Numbered from the stretch's first letter, positions 23,261 through 32,540 are shown. The stretch: 64,000 nt of DNA from Thiotrichaceae bacterium UBA4486 (GCA_002389045.1 DGNS01000015.1:355440-419439), one strand, 5' to 3'. Numbers and translations are program-made. The notes: generated from the letters alone by a model not told the origin.

Positions 23261-24670
23261 CTACAGGCTGTAGTACATATCGAACTCCGCCGGATGGGTC
23301 GACATGCGCATGCGCGTGACTTCTTCCATTTTCAGCTTGATATAACCATCGATCATATCGTCGGAGAACACACCACCGGCCTTGAGAAACTCCCGGTCTT
23401 TGTCCAGTGCGTTCAACGCGATATCGAGCGCGTGAGCCACGGTCGGAATGTCTCTTTCTTCTTCCGGTGGCAGGTCGTAGAGGTCCTTGTCCAGCGGACC
23501 GCCCGGATCGAGCTTGTTCTGAATGCCGTCCAGTCCGGCCATCATCATGGCCGCAAAGGCGAAATAGGGATTGCCGCAGGAATCCGGAAAACGCACCTCG
23601 ATGCGCCGGGCCTTGGGGCTGGACACCCAGGGAATACGGCAGGATGCCGAGCGATTGCGGGCTGAATAAGCCAGCAGGACCGGGGCCTCGAAGCCCGGAA
23701 CCAGGCGCTTGTAGCTGTTGGTGCTGGCATTGGTAAAAGCGTTGAGAGCCCTGGCGTGCTTGAAAATACCGCCGATGTAGTTCAGGGCCAGTTCGGACAA
23801 GCCGCCGTACTGATCACCGGCGAACAGGTTTTCTCCGCCCATGGCCAGCGATTGGTGTACGTGCATGCCGTTACCGTTATCGCCAACCAGGGGTTTGGGC
23901 ATAAAGGTCGCTGTCTTGCCGAAGCCGTGGGCAACGTTCTGCACAACGTACTTGAGGATAAGGCTTTCATCCGCCTTGCGGGTCAGGGTATTGAATCGGG
24001 TGCCGATTTCCGCCTGCCCGGCCGTCGCTACCTCGTGGTGATGTACCTCGACGCCGACGCCCATTTCCTCGAGGATCTGGCACATGGCGCTGCGGATATT
24101 CTGCATGGAGTCTACCGGCGGGACGGGGAAGTATCCTCCCTTGACCCCGGGACGATGACCGATATTGCCTTCTTCGCCAAGCAGTTCGCTGTTCCAGCTG
24201 CCTTCGTTGGAATCCACTTCGTAGAAGGCCATGTTCACGTCATCGCCCCAGCGCACGTCGTCAAAGATGAAAAACTCGGGTTCCGGGCCGAAGTAGGCCG
24301 TATCGGCGATACCCGTGGATTTCAGGTAGGCTTCCGCACGCTTGGCCAGTGAGCGGGGGTCGCGCTCGTAGCCCTGCATGGTGCTGGGTTCGAGTACGTC
24401 GCAACGGATGATGACGGTCGGATCGTCGTAGAAAGGATCGAGAACGGCTGTCTCCGTATCAGGCATCAACACCATGTCGGATTCATTAATACCTTTCCAG
24501 CCCGCGATCGAGGAACCGTCAAACATTTTGCCGTTTTCAAAAAAATCATCATCAATGGTGGATGCGGGTATGGTGACATGCTGCTCCTTGCCCTTGGTGT
24601 CACAAAAGCGCATATCCACAAATCCGGCCTCGCTTTCCTTCAGCAGCGATTTCACTTGTTCTTTGGACAT
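23261..24670 (-). CDS. glnA: Type I glutamine synthetase
   Basis: This 469-residue dodecameric enzyme makes glutamine from glutamate, ammonia and ATP. Family motifs are MFDGSSIAGWKGINESDM (N-terminal beta-grasp), GPEPEFFIFDD, the ATP-binding region KPLVGDNGNGMHVHQSL and RIPWVSSPKARRIEVRFPD. The adenylylation tyrosine lies in DKDLYDLPPEE, so it is the GSI-beta form regulated by GlnE. A sigma-54 promoter and two NtrC-like sites lie upstream. Confidence 0.98.
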   Translation of the reverse strand: MSKEQVKSLLKESEAGFVDMRFCDTKGKEQHVTIPASTIDDDFFENGKMFDGSSIAGWKGINESDMVLMPDTETAVLDPFYDDPTVIIRCDVLEPSTMQGYERDPRSLAKRAEAYLKSTGIADTAYFGPEPEFFIFDDVRWGDDVNMAFYEVDSNEGSWNSELLGEEGNIGHRPGVKGGYFPVPPVDSMQNIRSAMCQILEEMGVGVEVHHHEVATAGQAEIGTRFNTLTRKADESLILKYVVQNVAHGFGKTATFMPKPLVGDNGNGMHVHQSLAMGGENLFAGDQYGGLSELALNYIGGIFKHARALNAFTNASTNSYKRLVPGFEAPVLLAYSARNRSASCRIPWVSSPKARRIEVRFPDSCGNPYFAFAAMMMAGLDGIQNKLDPGGPLDKDLYDLPPEEERDIPTVAHALDIALNALDKDREFLKAGGVFSDDMIDGYIKLKMEEVTRMRMSTHPAEFDMYYSL

Positions 24671-24782
24671 CTTGATTTCTCCTGGTGTTAGAGTGTTCGG
24701 GAAAACAGTTGGCCGCGTTCGCTGGCTGCCCTCCCTGCGGTTGAAGTAACTTAAGAAGTGTTAAGTTCTGAGCTATCCGTGG

Positions 24783-24798
24783 TGCATGATGTGTGCCA
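24783..24798 (-). promoter_or_regulatory. Sigma-54 promoter of glnA
   Basis: On the minus strand, TGGCAC-N5-ATGCA gives GG and GC elements ten bases apart, the sigma-54 -24/-12 pattern. The predicted transcription start is about 100 bases before the glnA ATG. Confidence 0.85.
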
Positions 24799-24861
24799 CT
24801 CGTCCAGCATTATAAACTCATTCTCGATCAAGCACCTACGGTGTTAATCCGTCGATTTAAA

Positions 24862-24908
24862 GCACTATTATAGTGCATCATATCTTTCTTATGCATGATA
24901 TTAGTGCA
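24862..24908. promoter_or_regulatory. Two NtrC-like sites upstream of glnA
   Basis: Palindromes GCACTA-TTA-TAGTGC (24862-24876) and TGCATGATATTAGTGCA (24892-24908) lie about 65-110 bases upstream of the sigma-54 promoter, centres 31 bases apart (about three helical turns). This is the enhancer layout of NtrC-dependent promoters. The outer site overlaps the stop codon of the methyltransferase gene. Confidence 0.8.
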
Positions 24909-25572
24909 AATCGATTTCACCGAATACGCACAGGTGCCGGTCGGACAGAATTTCGACTGTCAGATAGCCCAATCCCGCCTCATGAAGTTGATCGTTCACC
25001 TCGGCGGGAGTAAACGCCGCCAGCAGGGAATGGTAAAAGTCGCGCTGCAATATGTCAGGCGAGTCGGCAGCGTATGCCTTGACGTATTTTCGGGCTTCTT
25101 TCGTGCTTCGGGGACGCATCAGGTCCATGATGAAAATTCCGGTGCCCTGACGGCACAGTGAAATGAGACACTCCCAGAGTGTCGCGGGTGAGTGCAGGTG
25201 GTGCAACAGGCTGTTACAGATGATGAGATCATAGTGTGCGTTGGGCAGCTGCAGTTGCGGCAGATTCTGTTCAAACGTCATGATGCGATCCTCCAGCCCT
25301 GCGCCGGCAATGGCCCTGGCGGCTTCAGCCAGCATGGTCGCTGCGCCGTCAACGGCATGCACAATGGCATCCGGGAAGCGCCGGGCAAAACGAATGCTGA
25401 TATCCGCCGGGCCACAGCCGAGATCCAGTACACTGCGGGCCTTGTTCGCCGCGGGCAGGCGATCGCACAAGGCCTCAATGAACATGTTATGCGGCTCGCT
25501 GAAGTCGGCCTGCGCGTAGGCCAGTACCTGATCGGGGTCATTCATGAGTTCCGGTTCGGTGATGCGTTTCAT
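24901..25572 (-). CDS. Class I SAM-dependent methyltransferase
   Basis: This 223-residue protein has a Rossmann methyltransferase core: VLDLGCGPADISIRFARRFP (SAM loop), VHAVDGAATML and YDLIICNSLLHHL. The substrate is unknown. The gene overlaps lysA by four bases, in the slot that dapF usually holds after lysA in gammaproteobacteria. Its 3' end runs into the glnA enhancer. Confidence 0.85.
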   Translation of the reverse strand: MKRITEPELMNDPDQVLAYAQADFSEPHNMFIEALCDRLPAANKARSVLDLGCGPADISIRFARRFPDAIVHAVDGAATMLAEAARAIAGAGLEDRIMTFEQNLPQLQLPNAHYDLIICNSLLHHLHSPATLWECLISLCRQGTGIFIMDLMRPRSTKEARKYVKAYAADSPDILQRDFYHSLLAAFTPAEVNDQLHEAGLGYLTVEILSDRHLCVFGEIDLH

Positions 25573-26819
25573 TCCGGCAGCAGCGTTTCGTGCTGAAACA
25601 ACTCCTCGAGGGTTTCGCGGCGGCGGACGAGCCAGGTTTGTGCGCCGTCCACCATGACCTCGCTGGCCCGCGGCCGGGAATTGTAGTTGGAACTCATGCT
25701 ATAGCCGTAGGCGCCGGTGGAACAGACCGCGAGCAGATCACCCTGGCGCAGTGACAGGTGTCTTTTCCTGCCGAGGAAATCCCCGGTTTCGCACACTGGC
25801 CCGACCACATCGTAATCGGCGGTCAGGCCATCGGAGGCTTCGCTGACCGGCAGGATGGCGTGCCAGGCATCGTACAGCGAGGGCCGGATCAGATCGTTCA
25901 TGGCGGCATCGACGATGGCAAAATGGTGGCCGTCGTTGTGCTTCAGGTATTCGACCCGGGTCAGCATGACGCCGGCATTGCCGACAATAGAGCGTCCCGG
26001 TTCGATGATGATCTCGATATTGCGCTTTTCGAACAGGGTGCGGATGGCGCTGACATAGTCGCCCGGAGCCGGTACCCGGGTATCCATGTAGGGAATGCCC
26101 AGGCCGCCGCCGACATCGATGTGCTGTATGTGTATGCCCTGCTGTTCAAGGGCATCGAGTAACCCGAGCAGACGGGCGAGGGCATCCTGAAACGGTGTCA
26201 GTGTCGTGATCTGGGATCCGATATGACAATCGATTCCGATCACATTGATGCCGGGCATGGCGGCAGCGTCCTGGTAGGTCGATAGCGCTGCCGCGTATTC
26301 AATGCCGAATTTGTTTTCCTTCAGGCCGGTGGCAATATAGGGATGCGTGCCGGCGTCGACATCCGGGTTAACCCGGATGGAAACGGGAGCCACAGTACCC
26401 GTTTCCAGGGCGATATCGTTGATGCGAGCCAGTTCGGCTACGGATTCCACGTTGAAACAGCGAATGCCGCATTCAAGCCCGCGTGCGATTTCATCATGCC
26501 GCTTGCCGACCCCGGAAAAGACCACTCGGGAAGGATCGCCGCCGGCGCGGATCACTCGTTCCAGTTCACCAATCGAAACGATGTCAAAACCGGAACCCAG
26601 TCGTGCCAGCAGATTCAGGATTGCGAGGTTGGAGTTGGCCTTGACGGCATAACAGATAAGATGCGGCAATTTGCCGAAGGCGCGGTCGAAAGCCTGCCAC
26701 TGCGTTTCTATGGCATGACGGGAGTAGACAAATACCGGCGTGCCGTAAGCTTCAGCCACGGCGGACAGCGGCATGGACTCGAGACAGAGTTCGCCGTCCC
26801 TGTATTCCGGTGCGCGCAT
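25569..26819 (-). CDS. lysA: Diaminopimelate decarboxylase
   Basis: This 416-residue PLP enzyme makes lysine from meso-diaminopimelate. The PLP lysine is in ICYAVKANSN; other motifs are HIDVGGGLGI and EPGRSIVGNAGVML, with VCETGDFLGRKR near the active-site cysteine. The ATG at 26819 is chosen because upstream in-frame codons overlap lptM. It follows lptM by seven bases, a conserved order. Confidence 0.96.
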   Translation of the reverse strand: MRAPEYRDGELCLESMPLSAVAEAYGTPVFVYSRHAIETQWQAFDRAFGKLPHLICYAVKANSNLAILNLLARLGSGFDIVSIGELERVIRAGGDPSRVVFSGVGKRHDEIARGLECGIRCFNVESVAELARINDIALETGTVAPVSIRVNPDVDAGTHPYIATGLKENKFGIEYAAALSTYQDAAAMPGINVIGIDCHIGSQITTLTPFQDALARLLGLLDALEQQGIHIQHIDVGGGLGIPYMDTRVPAPGDYVSAIRTLFEKRNIEIIIEPGRSIVGNAGVMLTRVEYLKHNDGHHFAIVDAAMNDLIRPSLYDAWHAILPVSEASDGLTADYDVVGPVCETGDFLGRKRHLSLRQGDLLAVCSTGAYGYSMSSNYNSRPRASEVMVDGAQTWLVRRRETLEELFQHETLLPE

Positions 26820-26826
26820 GACCAGG

Positions 26827-26970
26827 TCAGGTATGCTGGCGGTACAACCCGTCGCTCGCGGCGGATTGTTCGGGGAGATACAGATCACCTTTCTGGCCGC
26901 AGGCACTGATGCCGAACAGGCAAACGAGCAGTGTGATGGCCGAAGCAATTCTTGCCAGGTGTCTTTGCAT
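26827..26970 (-). CDS. lptM: Small lipoprotein LptM (YifL)
   Basis: This 47-residue lipoprotein has a hydrophobic signal and lipobox ISAC at about residue 24, followed by the family signature GQKGDLYLP. LptM stabilises the LptD/E lipopolysaccharide translocon in E. coli. It sits immediately upstream of lysA, as is usual. The ATG at 26970 gives the expected length; a longer in-frame reading is not needed. Confidence 0.9.
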   Translation of the reverse strand: MQRHLARIASAITLLVCLFGISACGQKGDLYLPEQSAASDGLYRQHT

Positions 26971-27167
26971 AATGGTTATCCCCGATGTATCAGCTGTGCA
27001 GAATAGCAAATAATTACGCCGGAAAAAATCAGCAAGCTCCTGAATCAATCACAGGATCCCTGTACTGTCGCCTGTGTCTGCCGCGATAGCTGTCGTGGAC
27101 AATTCCTGGATGAATTATTCGCTACTTCCTGAGATCATGGCGCTTTGAAAAAAAACACGACCCGCTC

Positions 27168-27836
27168 ATGTCCGAAGCAGAAAACCCGTTAATCATCCAG
27201 CCCACCGCCGGGCATACAGCCACTGTCATCTGGCTGCACGGCCTCGGCGCCGACGGCAGCGATTTTGCGCCCATCGTGCCGGAGTTGAAACTGCCGGTGA
27301 AGAACGGCACCCGGTTTATTTTTCCGCACGCGCCGAGGCGCAGCATCACCATCAACGGCGGTATGGTCATGCGCGGCTGGTATGACGTCAGGGCCATGGA
27401 TTTGACGGTGAACGAGGACGCGGCCGGAATCGAGTCATCGGCGGCATTGCTGACGGAGTTGCTGGATCGCGAGACGCGTCAACTGGACAGCGATCGCGTT
27501 ATCCTGGCCGGTTTCTCGCAGGGTGGGGCCATGGCCCTGCATACCGGTTTACGCTACCGGCAACGACTGGCGGGGATGATGGCGCTGTCCGCCTATCTGC
27601 CGTTGTCTGACCGCCTGGCCGAGGCCGATGGCGGCAGTAATCGCGCCACGCCGATATTGATGATGCACGGTGTTTACGATCCGGTGATCCCGCTGCGGAC
27701 TGCCGAGCAGTCCTGCGCCCTGTTACGGGCTCGTGAATACCAGGTCGAGTGGAGCCAATACGCCATGCAGCATGCGGTGTGTCCACAGCAGATTGACGAT
27801 ATCAGCCAGTGGATGTCGCGGGTGCTGTCAGCCTGA
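27168..27836 (+). CDS. Carboxylesterase/phospholipase family alpha/beta hydrolase
   Basis: This 222-residue hydrolase of the acyl-protein-thioesterase/carboxylesterase type shows VIWLHGLGADGSDF (oxyanion region), nucleophile Ser in AGFSQGGAMAL, Asp in HGVYDPVIPL and catalytic His in the MQHAVCPQQI segment. Likely acts on small acyl or aryl esters. Its 3' end overlaps that of rhlB by nine bases, convergently. Confidence 0.88.
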   Translation: MSEAENPLIIQPTAGHTATVIWLHGLGADGSDFAPIVPELKLPVKNGTRFIFPHAPRRSITINGGMVMRGWYDVRAMDLTVNEDAAGIESSAALLTELLDRETRQLDSDRVILAGFSQGGAMALHTGLRYRQRLAGMMALSAYLPLSDRLAEADGGSNRATPILMMHGVYDPVIPLRTAEQSCALLRAREYQVEWSQYAMQHAVCPQQIDDISQWMSRVLSA

Positions 27837-29096
27837 AGTGGATTTATGGTGATGACGGCGTTTGGATTCGTGACCGCTTCTTCGCCGCGGTGGTTTGCGG
27901 TCCGATTTGATTTTCGCCGGTGGTTCGGGCGTTACCAGCAGATCGCCGGTGACCTGAAGGGTCGGGATCTTCTGACCGAGCAATTCCTCGATTTCGATCA
28001 GTGAATAGACAAATTCCTCGCAGGCGAAACTGACGGCGATACCACTGGCGCCGGCGCGTGCGGTGCGGCCGACGCGGTGCACGTAATCCTCGGCGTTTTG
28101 CGGCATGTCAAAATTAAAGACGTGACTGACATCCGGGATGTGCAGTCCACGCGCGGCGAGATCCGTGGCTACCAGTAAATCCAGTTCACCCTCGGAGAAT
28201 TCCCGGAACAGGCGCTGGCGCTTTGTCTGCGGCACATCGCCGGAGAGAATGGCCGCCTTGTAGCCGTTACCAATCAGGTAGGCGTTGACTTTCTCGGCGG
28301 TGCGCTTGGTGTTGACGAAGATAATGGTACGCGTCTGACCGGTGTGTTTCAGCAGACCCAGCAGCAACTGTATTTTCTCGTCTTTGCCGACGTGATAAAG
28401 CTCCTGGCGAACCTTGTCGGCCGTGACTTTTTCCGGATTGATCTTGATGAATTGCGGATTGTTCATGTGTTCGTAGGCCAGTTCCATGACCCGGTAACTC
28501 AGCGTTGCCGAAAACAGCATGCCCAGACGCTCCTCCGGTTTCGGGCAACGCCGTAACAGAAAGCGAATGTCCTTGATAAAGCCGAGATCAAACATGCGGT
28601 CAGCTTCATCCAGGACCACGGCCTCGATGGCATTCAGGTGGTAGGATTTCTGCCGGTAGTAATCGATCAGCCGGCCGGGCGTGCCGATAAGAACATCCAC
28701 GGGCTGCTCAAACCGGTCCTGCTGTTTCTGGTAATCGACGCCGCCGTAGACCAGGGCCGTGGTCAGCGGGGTGAACGGTATCAGGGTCTGCGCATCCTTG
28801 TGAATTTGTATGGCCAGTTCCCGGGTCGGCGAAATGACAATGGCGCGGGGAGCGCCCGCCCGGGTAGTCTTGCCGCTGGTCAGGAGTTGATGCATGAGGG
28901 CGAGCAGGAATGCGGCGGTCTTGCCGGTTCCGGTCTGTGCCTGACCGGCGACGTCTTTTTTATCCAGAAGCAGCGGCAGGCATGCGGCCTGAATGGGCGT
29001 GCAGTATTCAAAACCCACCTGTTCAATGGCCTGCAACAATCGCGGCTCCAGGGGGAATTCCGGAAATTTTACCGGTGAAAGGCTGGTCTGATCCAT
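27828..29096 (-). CDS. rhlB: DEAD-box RNA helicase RhlB
   Basis: This 422-residue helicase matches RhlB closely: Q motif (FEYCTPIQ), AQTGTGKT, PTRELAIQ, VLDEADRM, FSATLSYR, ARGLHIPDVSHV and HRVGRTARAG, with a basic tail rich in Arg, Lys and His. RhlB works with RNase E and PNPase in the degradosome and unwinds structured mRNA. It is divergent from trxA-rho, the same order as in E. coli, which supports the name. Confidence 0.93.
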   Translation of the reverse strand: MDQTSLSPVKFPEFPLEPRLLQAIEQVGFEYCTPIQAACLPLLLDKKDVAGQAQTGTGKTAAFLLALMHQLLTSGKTTRAGAPRAIVISPTRELAIQIHKDAQTLIPFTPLTTALVYGGVDYQKQQDRFEQPVDVLIGTPGRLIDYYRQKSYHLNAIEAVVLDEADRMFDLGFIKDIRFLLRRCPKPEERLGMLFSATLSYRVMELAYEHMNNPQFIKINPEKVTADKVRQELYHVGKDEKIQLLLGLLKHTGQTRTIIFVNTKRTAEKVNAYLIGNGYKAAILSGDVPQTKRQRLFREFSEGELDLLVATDLAARGLHIPDVSHVFNFDMPQNAEDYVHRVGRTARAGASGIAVSFACEEFVYSLIEIEELLGQKIPTLQVTGDLLVTPEPPAKIKSDRKPPRRRSGHESKRRHHHKSTSG

Positions 29097-29183
29097 CAGG
29101 CGCTCATTCTTTGCAGTATGGGTATGGCTGACTTACAATCCGCACAGTTCAATAGTGATTCTTCGAGAGGTTTCATAAATATA

Positions 29184-29510
29184 ATGAGTGACAAAATAAT
29201 TCATGTTACAGACTCCAGCTTTGAAGAGGAAGTCCTCAAATCAGACAAGCCGGTACTATTGGATTACTGGGCAGAATGGTGCGGACCCTGCAGGATGATT
29301 GCCCCTATCCTCGAAGAAATCGCCGATGAGTACGGCGACAGGGTCACCGTGGCCAAGATCAATATTGATGAAAACCAGGAGACACCACAGAAATACGCCG
29401 TCCGCGGCATACCCACGCTGATGATCTTCAAGGAAGGTAATGTGGCTGGAACCAAGGTCGGGGCCTTGTCCAGGTCACAGCTGTCCGCGTTCATTGACAG
29501 CACCCTCTGA
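29184..29510 (+). CDS. trxA: Thioredoxin 1
   Basis: This 108-residue protein has the active site WAEWCGPCRM (WCGPC) and the cis-proline region RGIPTLMIF. It reduces cytoplasmic disulfides, including those of PAPS reductase and ribonucleotide reductase. The ATG at 29184 matches the family start; an in-frame ATG 22 codons upstream would add an unrelated extension. Followed by rho, as in enterics. Confidence 0.96.
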   Translation: MSDKIIHVTDSSFEEEVLKSDKPVLLDYWAEWCGPCRMIAPILEEIADEYGDRVTVAKINIDENQETPQKYAVRGIPTLMIFKEGNVAGTKVGALSRSQLSAFIDSTL

Positions 29511-29669
29511 ATTCACTGGACGTCATTTGGATTACATGCTAGATTTTGTTACAAATAAGCTCAGAAACCTGTCTTCTGCACGTTCCCCATAAACTGATTT
29601 TTTTTACTAGATAGATCGTTTTTCGCGGCCTTTCCCGGGCCCGTTACTTACCGTCCTGTATTGGAGGCC

Positions 29670-30926
29670 ATGAATCTCACAGAACTCAAACAGCAACCTG
29701 CGTCTGAACTGATCACCCTTTCCGAATCCCTGGGACTTGACGGTCTCGCACGTTCCCGCAAGCAGGACGTCATATTCGAAATACTCAAAGCCCAGGCTAA
29801 AAAAGGTGAGGACATCTACGGCGACGGTGTGCTTGAAATCCTGCAGGATGGTTTCGGGTTCCTGCGTTCCGCGGGCAGTTCCTACCTGGCCGGTCCCGAT
29901 GATATTTATGTCTCTCCCAGCCAGATACGACGCTTCAATCTACGCACCGGTGATAACGTTGCCGGCAAGATCCGCCCGCCCAAGGACAGCGAACGCTATT
30001 TTGCCCTGCTCAAGGTGGCCGAGATCAATTTTGAGCCACCGGAGAAAGCCAAACACAAGATCCTGTTTGAAAACCTCACCCCGCTGTTTGCCCAGGATCG
30101 ACTTAAACTGGAAATCGGCAACGGCAGCACCGAGGATCTGACGCCGAGGATCATCGACCTGGCTTCACCCATCGGCAAAGGGCAGCGCGGTCTCATCGTA
30201 TCGCCGCCGAAAGCCGGCAAGACCATGATCCTGCAAAGCATTGCCCAGTCCATCACCACCAACCATCCCGAATGTCACGTTATAGTTTTGCTCATCGACG
30301 AGCGGCCTGAAGAGGTCACCGAGATGGAACGGTCCGTGCGCGGTGAAGTGATTTCATCCACCTTCGATGAACCGGCCAGCCGCCATGTACAGGTGGCCGA
30401 AATGGTCATCGAGCGGGCCAAGCGTCTGGTCGAACATAAAAAGGATGTGGTGATCCTGCTCGATTCCATCACCCGTCTGGCGCGGGCTTACAACACCGTG
30501 GTGCCGGCCTCCGGCAAGGTGCTGACCGGTGGTGTCGACGCTAACGCCCTGCAACGACCGAAGCGGTTTTTCGGCGCGGCGAGAAATATCGAGGAAGGTG
30601 GTAGCTTGACCATTCTCGCCACGGCGCTGGTGGATACCGGTTCACGGATGGATGACGTCATCTACGAGGAATTCAAAGGTACCGGCAACATGGAGTTGCA
30701 CCTGGAACGCGAAATCGCTGAAAAGCGCATTTACCCGGCCATCAACATCAATCGTTCGGGCACGCGTAAGGAAGAGGTTTTATGCGATGCCGATGAGTTA
30801 CAGAAAGTCTGGATCCTGCGCAAACTCCTGCATCCCATGGAGCCCATCGCGGCCATGGAGTTTCTCCTCGAGCGTCTCAAGGGCACCAAGAATAATGCCG
30901 AATTCTTTGATGCCATGAAGCGGTAG
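29670..30926 (+). CDS. rho: Transcription termination factor Rho
   Basis: This 418-residue hexameric RNA helicase terminates transcription. It has the N-terminal helix bundle (MNLTELKQQPASELI), the primary RNA site (DGFGFLRSAGSSYLAGPDDIYVSPSQIRRFNLR), Walker A SPPKAGKT, VLLIDERPEEVTEM and the Q-loop/R-loop (PASGKVLTGGVDANAL). The start is ATG at 29670; a TTG three codons upstream is less likely. The 159-base leader after trxA has a T-rich run but no clear intrinsic terminator and could host autoregulation. Confidence 0.98.
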   Translation: MNLTELKQQPASELITLSESLGLDGLARSRKQDVIFEILKAQAKKGEDIYGDGVLEILQDGFGFLRSAGSSYLAGPDDIYVSPSQIRRFNLRTGDNVAGKIRPPKDSERYFALLKVAEINFEPPEKAKHKILFENLTPLFAQDRLKLEIGNGSTEDLTPRIIDLASPIGKGQRGLIVSPPKAGKTMILQSIAQSITTNHPECHVIVLLIDERPEEVTEMERSVRGEVISSTFDEPASRHVQVAEMVIERAKRLVEHKKDVVILLDSITRLARAYNTVVPASGKVLTGGVDANALQRPKRFFGAARNIEEGGSLTILATALVDTGSRMDDVIYEEFKGTGNMELHLEREIAEKRIYPAININRSGTRKEEVLCDADELQKVWILRKLLHPMEPIAAMEFLLERLKGTKNNAEFFDAMKR

Positions 30927-30984
30927 TTATCGGATCAGTCCGGAATCCGGATCCCCGCAAGTTGGTTGTCCAGGGTCACCAAAA

Positions 30985-31632
30985 TCAGTTCAGTGCATTA
31001 ATTCGCCTCAATTTATCCGCCAGCGGCAGGCGGTAGAAACGCCGCAATTCCCTGAGCATGTTCCGCGAATCATCCCGGTGAATGTACAGCCTTTCCAGCG
31101 CCCGGCAGTACTTGCCGGCATAGTGGTTGGCGCACTGGTAACGCTCAAGTTCCTGCATATGAAGATCGGCGTGAAAATCCACCGTATCAAACAGCAGCTT
31201 GCGGATTTCCCGGCTTTTAACCCGGCTCGTCTGTTCGGATGAATACATGTGCATGAGAACAAACTTGTCGATCTCGGCCTGTAACTCAAGCTCGATAAGT
31301 GAAACGGAGCGGTCGTACTCACCGTGCCATACGAGTTTGAGAAAATGACTGATACCTTCCGTGGCCAGACAGAAGTCTTCAACGTTACCGCTGTGCAAAC
31401 CCTGTTCCGGGTTATCGTCCAGCAGATGCGTGACAATATCGGCGTGCAGGTAAACGGTAATGTCCAGATGTTCATCAAGTTCACTGATGAACACGGTTTC
31501 CCGCAAGTGACTTGATCCGCCGGTGAGCAGGTTCTTTACCGCTTCATCCGATACCAGGAAATCCGCGACCGCATGTCCGGTTTCAATTTCGTAAATCGAT
31601 TGCAGCCGTTGTTGCAGCTGGTGTATGGCCAT
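30985..31632 (-). CDS. Conserved hypothetical protein, unknown function (A)
   Basis: This 215-residue soluble protein has no signal peptide or membrane segment, and few motifs. It is helical and rich in His, Glu and Arg, with HFLKLVWHGEYDR in the middle and LRRFYRLPLADKLRRI at the end. It begins two bases after the gene at 31635, so the two are probably one operon. I do not recognise the family. Confidence 0.75.
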   Translation of the reverse strand: MAIHQLQQRLQSIYEIETGHAVADFLVSDEAVKNLLTGGSSHLRETVFISELDEHLDITVYLHADIVTHLLDDNPEQGLHSGNVEDFCLATEGISHFLKLVWHGEYDRSVSLIELELQAEIDKFVLMHMYSSEQTSRVKSREIRKLLFDTVDFHADLHMQELERYQCANHYAGKYCRALERLYIHRDDSRNMLRELRRFYRLPLADKLRRINALN

Positions 31633-31634
31633 AC

Positions 31635-32261
31635 TCAGTGACGCAGACCGGGGCCGGCAATCGGCACAATACCTTCTCGTTGCAGACGCTCGGCTGCCAG
31701 CCGACTGCCTGTCTGCTGCCAGATTTCGTATAGTCGCATGATGTCGCGGTTATTCCCGCAGTTCATCTGTTCCCCGACCTCGGTAAGGATGTCGATTGCA
31801 GCTATAAATTTATCGGCCAGCTCATTGAAGATTTCACAAAAAGCCTGGCTGTTGAATGTATTCCGGCTGTTAGTGGCGAGATAACTGTAGGCATTGCCAC
31901 CCATGGCGACATAGTAATCCACATCCACGAGGCTGCGATGCAGGCTGTAGGAAAACAGACCGGAAACAAACAGGGACAGATCACCCAGTCGCTTCAGGCA
32001 GACGATGCGTTCCCTGCGCGTTCTGGCTTCGACCGCCTCGGCATAGATCATCGCCAGTGCCGGTGTGCTGTTACCCTCGGCGTGTTTATCGAAAAGCTTG
32101 CTGGTCCGGGTAAAATCAGTAAGCAGGTTGGCAAGATAAAAAACAGTTTCCGGCAACATATCCTGGCGCTGGCGCTCGACTGCCCTGTTGACACTGTCCT
32201 GGAAGTATTCCCGCAAACCGGTTTGGCTGATCAGGCGTTCTCGTTCAGATAAATCATTCAT
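31635..32261 (-). CDS. Conserved hypothetical protein, unknown function (B)
   Basis: This 208-residue, largely helical, soluble protein has no recognised catalytic motif. Notable stretches are VFYLANLLTDFTRTSKLFDKH and DYYVAMGGNAYSYLA. It is the first of a two-gene unit with the gene at 30985. Its 5' neighbour on the same strand is groL, but with its own terminator in between. Family not recognised. Confidence 0.75.
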   Translation of the reverse strand: MNDLSERERLISQTGLREYFQDSVNRAVERQRQDMLPETVFYLANLLTDFTRTSKLFDKHAEGNSTPALAMIYAEAVEARTRRERIVCLKRLGDLSLFVSGLFSYSLHRSLVDVDYYVAMGGNAYSYLATNSRNTFNSQAFCEIFNELADKFIAAIDILTEVGEQMNCGNNRDIMRLYEIWQQTGSRLAAERLQREGIVPIAGPGLRH

Positions 32262-32423
32262 AACCCCGTTGCTCCGAAATGTGAAATGATATTACCCAAA
32301 GTAAACTCTGATGAATCTGTTCAGAGTCCCATATCTATATTCAGCGGAACATTACCCGCATTACTTTAAAAGCTATACAGGTTATTGAGTTTTGTGAAGT
32401 TAGCAGTCACGGGGGAATGCTGA

Positions 32424-32472
32424 TAACAGACTACAGACTACAGACTACAGACGACAGATAACAGATAACAGT
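32424..32472. repeat. Heptanucleotide array (NNACAGA)n
   Basis: Seven consecutive seven-base units: TAACAGA, three of CTACAGA, CGACAGA, TAACAGA and TAACAGT. Positions 3-6 are constant (ACAG) while positions 1-2 vary. Lies in the 357-base gap between the unknown pair and groL, where no gene is seen. Confidence 0.9.
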
Positions 32473-32512
32473 GAAGCGGGTGTCTGGCTTCAGGCTGACG
32501 GCGACCATATTT

Positions 32513-32540
32513 GGTGAACGTTGAACGGTGAATGGTGAAC
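32513..32540. repeat. Heptanucleotide array (GGTGAAC)n
   Basis: Four units: GGTGAAC, GTTGAAC, GGTGAAT, GGTGAAC, followed by degenerate G-rich copies. The unit differs from the array 40 bases to the left. Confidence 0.85.

Noticed and set aside
26820..26948. Longer lysA start
   Set aside because: The extra residues lie within lptM in another frame; the internal ATG at 26819 gives the family length.
29118..29183. N-terminal extension of thioredoxin
   Set aside because: The additional 22 residues do not match the family, and the ATG at 29184 gives the standard length.
32424..32540. Possible CRISPR array
   Set aside because: The units are seven bases and contiguous, with no spacers and no cas genes.
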